Source: Ruminococcus sp. UBA3767
GTDB lineage: Bacteria; Bacillota; Clostridia; Oscillospirales; Ruminococcaceae
Reading direction: 5' to 3'
Length of the DNA stretch: 31,896 nt
NCBI GenBank assembly: GCA_002371625.1
Contig: DFFV01000056.1
Coordinates: 1-31,896 of the forward strand
Part shown: positions 29,859 to 31,896 of the stretch, in pieces
Layout: each line of letters begins with the position of its first letter
Position numbering within the stretch: position 1 is the first letter of the stretch
Made by a program: the position numbers and the translations under genes
The notes under the pieces: model-generated
What the model saw: the letters and a program-made list of their open reading frames with translations, nothing else
Told to the model about the DNA's origin: nothing
Databases searched by the model: none

Positions 29859-30724
29859 TTAGATCTCACCCTCCCCGCCAGAGTATTTTCCTTTGTGGGA
29901 ATGCCGTCCCTTTCGGGAAGCAGCCTGTTGCACAGCAGCTTTTTGAGAGTATCCTCAACATAGCCCCGTGTAAGCTCTCCGTTCTCAGCTACCGAGATAG
30001 TTCCCGTTTCCTCGGAAACGACGATAACGATAGAATCTGAGTTTTCGCTCATTCCTATCGCTGCACGGTGGCGTGAGCCGAGCTGTTTGTTTATAAGCTC
30101 TTCCTTAGCCGGCTTTGGCAAAAAGCAGCCTGCTGCAAGTATCTTTCCGTCACGGATTATTACCGCACCGTCGTGAAGCGGTGTGTTCGGTACGAAGATA
30201 TTGCCAAGCACCGCAGAAGAGGGTTCACAGTCAAGCAGCGTACCTGTTGCTATCTGTTCACCGAGCTTGGTTTTTCTTTCAAATATTATAAGCGCACCTG
30301 TGCGTGTGCTTGCCAGCTTTACAGCGGCATCGCACACCGCCTGGATAGCGTTCAATATCTTTTCGGTCTCGACCTCAAGCTCGCTTGTCCTGAAGGTCGC
30401 AAGGTCCGCCAGCTTTGAGCGTCCTACCCGCTCCAGCATTCGCCGCAGCTCAGGCTGGAACAGTATGATTATCGCAAGGAAGCCCCACTGGAAGCAGATC
30501 TTCAGCAGGAATTTGATAGTCTGAAGATTGAGCACAACGGCGATCAGGTAGCTTCCCACGAGGAGAAGTATGCCCTTGGCAAGCTGCAACGCCCTTGTTT
30601 CCCTTATCAGCTTCATTATGTGGTAGAACAGATACGAAAGGATTATGATGTCGATAACGTCATTTAATCCCATGGTCTTGAAAACGCCCCATACGGAGTT
30701 GAATATGTTCCTTATGGTCTCCAT
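29846..30724 (-). CDS. cdaA: Diadenylate cyclase CdaA
   Basis: A 292-aa membrane cyclase that makes c-di-AMP from two ATP. Three N-terminal helices (about 22-40, 48-66, 74-90) are followed by the DAC domain, whose active-site motifs are HDGAVII (DGA, 185-187) and GSRHRAAIG (RHR, 218-220). c-di-AMP controls potassium and osmolyte transport and cell wall homeostasis. GAGGTG precedes the ATG. It is first in the cdaA-cdaR pair. No glmM gene is in view, unlike the common cdaA-cdaR-glmM order; an FAD dehydrogenase follows instead. Confidence 0.97.
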   Translation of the reverse strand: METIRNIFNSVWGVFKTMGLNDVIDIIILSYLFYHIMKLIRETRALQLAKGILLLVGSYLIAVVLNLQTIKFLLKICFQWGFLAIIILFQPELRRMLERVGRSKLADLATFRTSELEVETEKILNAIQAVCDAAVKLASTRTGALIIFERKTKLGEQIATGTLLDCEPSSAVLGNIFVPNTPLHDGAVIIRDGKILAAGCFLPKPAKEELINKQLGSRHRAAIGMSENSDSIVIVVSEETGTISVAENGELTRGYVEDTLKKLLCNRLLPERDGIPTKENTLAGRVRSKWKK

Positions 30725-30825
30725 GATATCTGTTCACCTCGATTTGCCGGAAGATATTACAAAACGGTTACAGGCTAAATGTAATAAATTTACAGACCTA
30801 TGCGGCGTTTTGTGTTCACACAACT

Positions 30826-30854
30826 ATTATAGCATATTATTTTTTAAAGTACAA
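30826..30854 (-). promoter_or_regulatory. cdaA promoter
   Basis: Minus strand TTGTAC (30854-30849), 17-nt spacer, TATAAT (30831-30826). The leader of about 100 nt to the cdaA start contains no motif I recognise. Confidence 0.65.
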
Positions 30855-30944
30855 TAGATTTCCCTCAATTTTTTTTACAATCTGTAATATTTTTTAGGTA
30901 TAAGCAGGCATTTGCAGAGAAATGATAAGGGAGGGCGGCTCTCG

Positions 30945-30973
30945 TTGACAAAAGCGGACTGCTGTGGTATACT
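30945..30973 (+). promoter_or_regulatory. mrp promoter
   Basis: TTGACA (30945-30950), 17-nt spacer, TATACT (30968-30973), 36 nt upstream of the start codon. Confidence 0.82.
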
Positions 30974-31009
30974 TATCAGTAATAATTTTTGAACAGGAGT
31001 GATATTAAA

Positions 31010-31846
31010 ATGAGCGAAGGCTGCACACATGATTGTTCAAGCTGCTCAAGCAACTGCGGTGAAAGACAGGCACCGCAAGATCTTCACGTTGCACCGCACG
31101 GACTTTCGCAGATAAAGAAAGTTATCGGCGTTGTCAGCGGAAAGGGAGGAGTAGGAAAGTCGCTGGTAACGGCGATGAGCGCAGTGCTTGCAAGCAAAAA
31201 GGGATACAAGACAGCGATACTTGACGCTGATATAACGGGACCGTCTATCCCGAAGATGTTCGGTATCCACCAGAGAGCAGAGCAGAATGAGGACGGACTG
31301 CTGCCTGTAAAGACAAAGGGCGGCATTGAGGTGATGAGCCTTAATCTTCTGACCGAGAACGAGACCGATCCGGTGATATGGAGAGGACCTGTTATAGCAG
31401 GCGTAGTTACGCAGTTCTGGACAGATGTTATATGGGGCGATGTTGACTTTATGTTCGTTGATATGCCTCCGGGAACGGGCGATGTACCGCTGACTGTCTT
31501 CCAGTCGATACAGGTGGACGGCATAATCGTTGTGACCTCTCCGCAGGAGCTGGTCTCGATGATAGTTGAAAAAGCGGTCAATATGGCAAAGATGATGAAT
31601 ATACCGATACTGGGCATAGTTGAGAATTACAGCTATGTTGAGTGCCCCGACTGCGGAAAGAAGATAAGTATTTTCGGTGAGAGCAGGATAGATGAGATCG
31701 CTGCTGAAAAGGGTCTGAAAGTGCTCGGCAAAATACCGATGAAGCAGGGCGTTGCACAAAAGTGCGATAAGGGCGAGATCGAGCAGTGCAAGGGCTGTCA
31801 TATTCAGGCGGTCGGCGAATTGCTGGACGAAATGGCAAAGCAGTAG
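31010..31846 (+). CDS. Mrp/NBP35-type Fe-S cluster carrier ATPase
   Basis: A 278-aa P-loop ATPase that delivers Fe-S clusters. The deviant Walker A is SGKGGVGKS (43-51), switch I contains DADITGPSIP (72-81) and DMPPGTGDVP (151-160) is the Walker B/switch II. The bridging-cluster pair is CPDC (C212, C215). Two extra Cys clusters are seen: C5, C9, C12 and C16 at the N-terminus, like the N-terminal cluster of Nbp35, and CKGC near the C-terminus. An upstream in-frame start is ignored because AGGAG sits before the chosen ATG. It is divergent from cdaA. Confidence 0.95.
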   Translation: MSEGCTHDCSSCSSNCGERQAPQDLHVAPHGLSQIKKVIGVVSGKGGVGKSLVTAMSAVLASKKGYKTAILDADITGPSIPKMFGIHQRAEQNEDGLLPVKTKGGIEVMSLNLLTENETDPVIWRGPVIAGVVTQFWTDVIWGDVDFMFVDMPPGTGDVPLTVFQSIQVDGIIVVTSPQELVSMIVEKAVNMAKMMNIPILGIVENYSYVECPDCGKKISIFGESRIDEIAAEKGLKVLGKIPMKQGVAQKCDKGEIEQCKGCHIQAVGELLDEMAKQ

Positions 31847-31896
31847 AAGATTAAATCAGAATTTAAAAGTCTAATCGAACGTTAAAGACCTGCCAA

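Overview
The window looks like chromosomal DNA of a low-to-mid G+C Gram-positive anaerobe of the class Clostridia, most like a Ruminococcus or another Oscillospiraceae. This rests on gene content: a MurT/GatD lipid II amidation pair, a CdaA/CdaR c-di-AMP module, a fructose PTS with its own HPr and enzyme I, a rubredoxin, CIRCE heat-shock operators and a perfect ParB-binding parS site. Strong AGGAGG-type ribosome binding sites and TTGACA-17-TATAAT promoters fit the same picture. The species call is inference. I see no tRNA or rRNA genes, CRISPR array, insertion sequence or phage genes.

Region 1 (47-7872) is a metal-homeostasis locus. A two-gene MacB/FtsX-type ABC transporter on the minus strand faces the ferrous iron operon feoA-feoA-feoB-(Cys-rich membrane peptide)-(HMA-domain protein)-(DtxR-family repressor) on the plus strand. 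The roughly 700-bp gap between them is dense with control elements. Two promoters each have a GTTAG-N6-CTAAC box at the transcription start, and a third box lies between them; a fourth box sits just before feoB. On the minus strand there is a yybP-ykoY (Mn2+) riboswitch aptamer, two consecutive intrinsic terminators, and a perfect 11-bp inverted repeat next to the ABC gene start. A 16-bp parS site follows the feo terminator.

Region 2 (7894-9926) holds an SDR-family epimerase/reductase, a DUF3592-like membrane protein and a 52-aa rubredoxin. Region 3 (10129-15912) is a complete fructose operon: DeoR-type repressor, 1-phosphofructokinase, EIIABC, HPr and enzyme I. The proteins form a full phosphorelay from PEP to fructose-1-phosphate and on to fructose-1,6-bisphosphate.

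Region 4 (15921-21398, minus) holds a MATE transporter, a zinc-ribbon membrane protein, a flavodoxin, a small unknown protein and the gatD/murT pair. Region 5 (21415-26162) has a pair of 41-bp direct repeats, a SERCA-like P-type Ca2+ ATPase, a putative Mn/heavy-metal exporter (ArsP_2-like), a second HPr-like protein and a second DtxR/MntR-type regulator. Region 6 (26174-31846) has two overlapping CIRCE elements before an Hsp20 gene, a large FAD-dependent dehydrogenase, cdaR and cdaA, and a divergent Mrp/NBP35-type Fe-S carrier ATPase.

The strongest leads are the riboswitch/tandem-terminator/metal-box control region at 3035-3674, two HPr proteins that both lack the regulatory Ser46, and the parS site.
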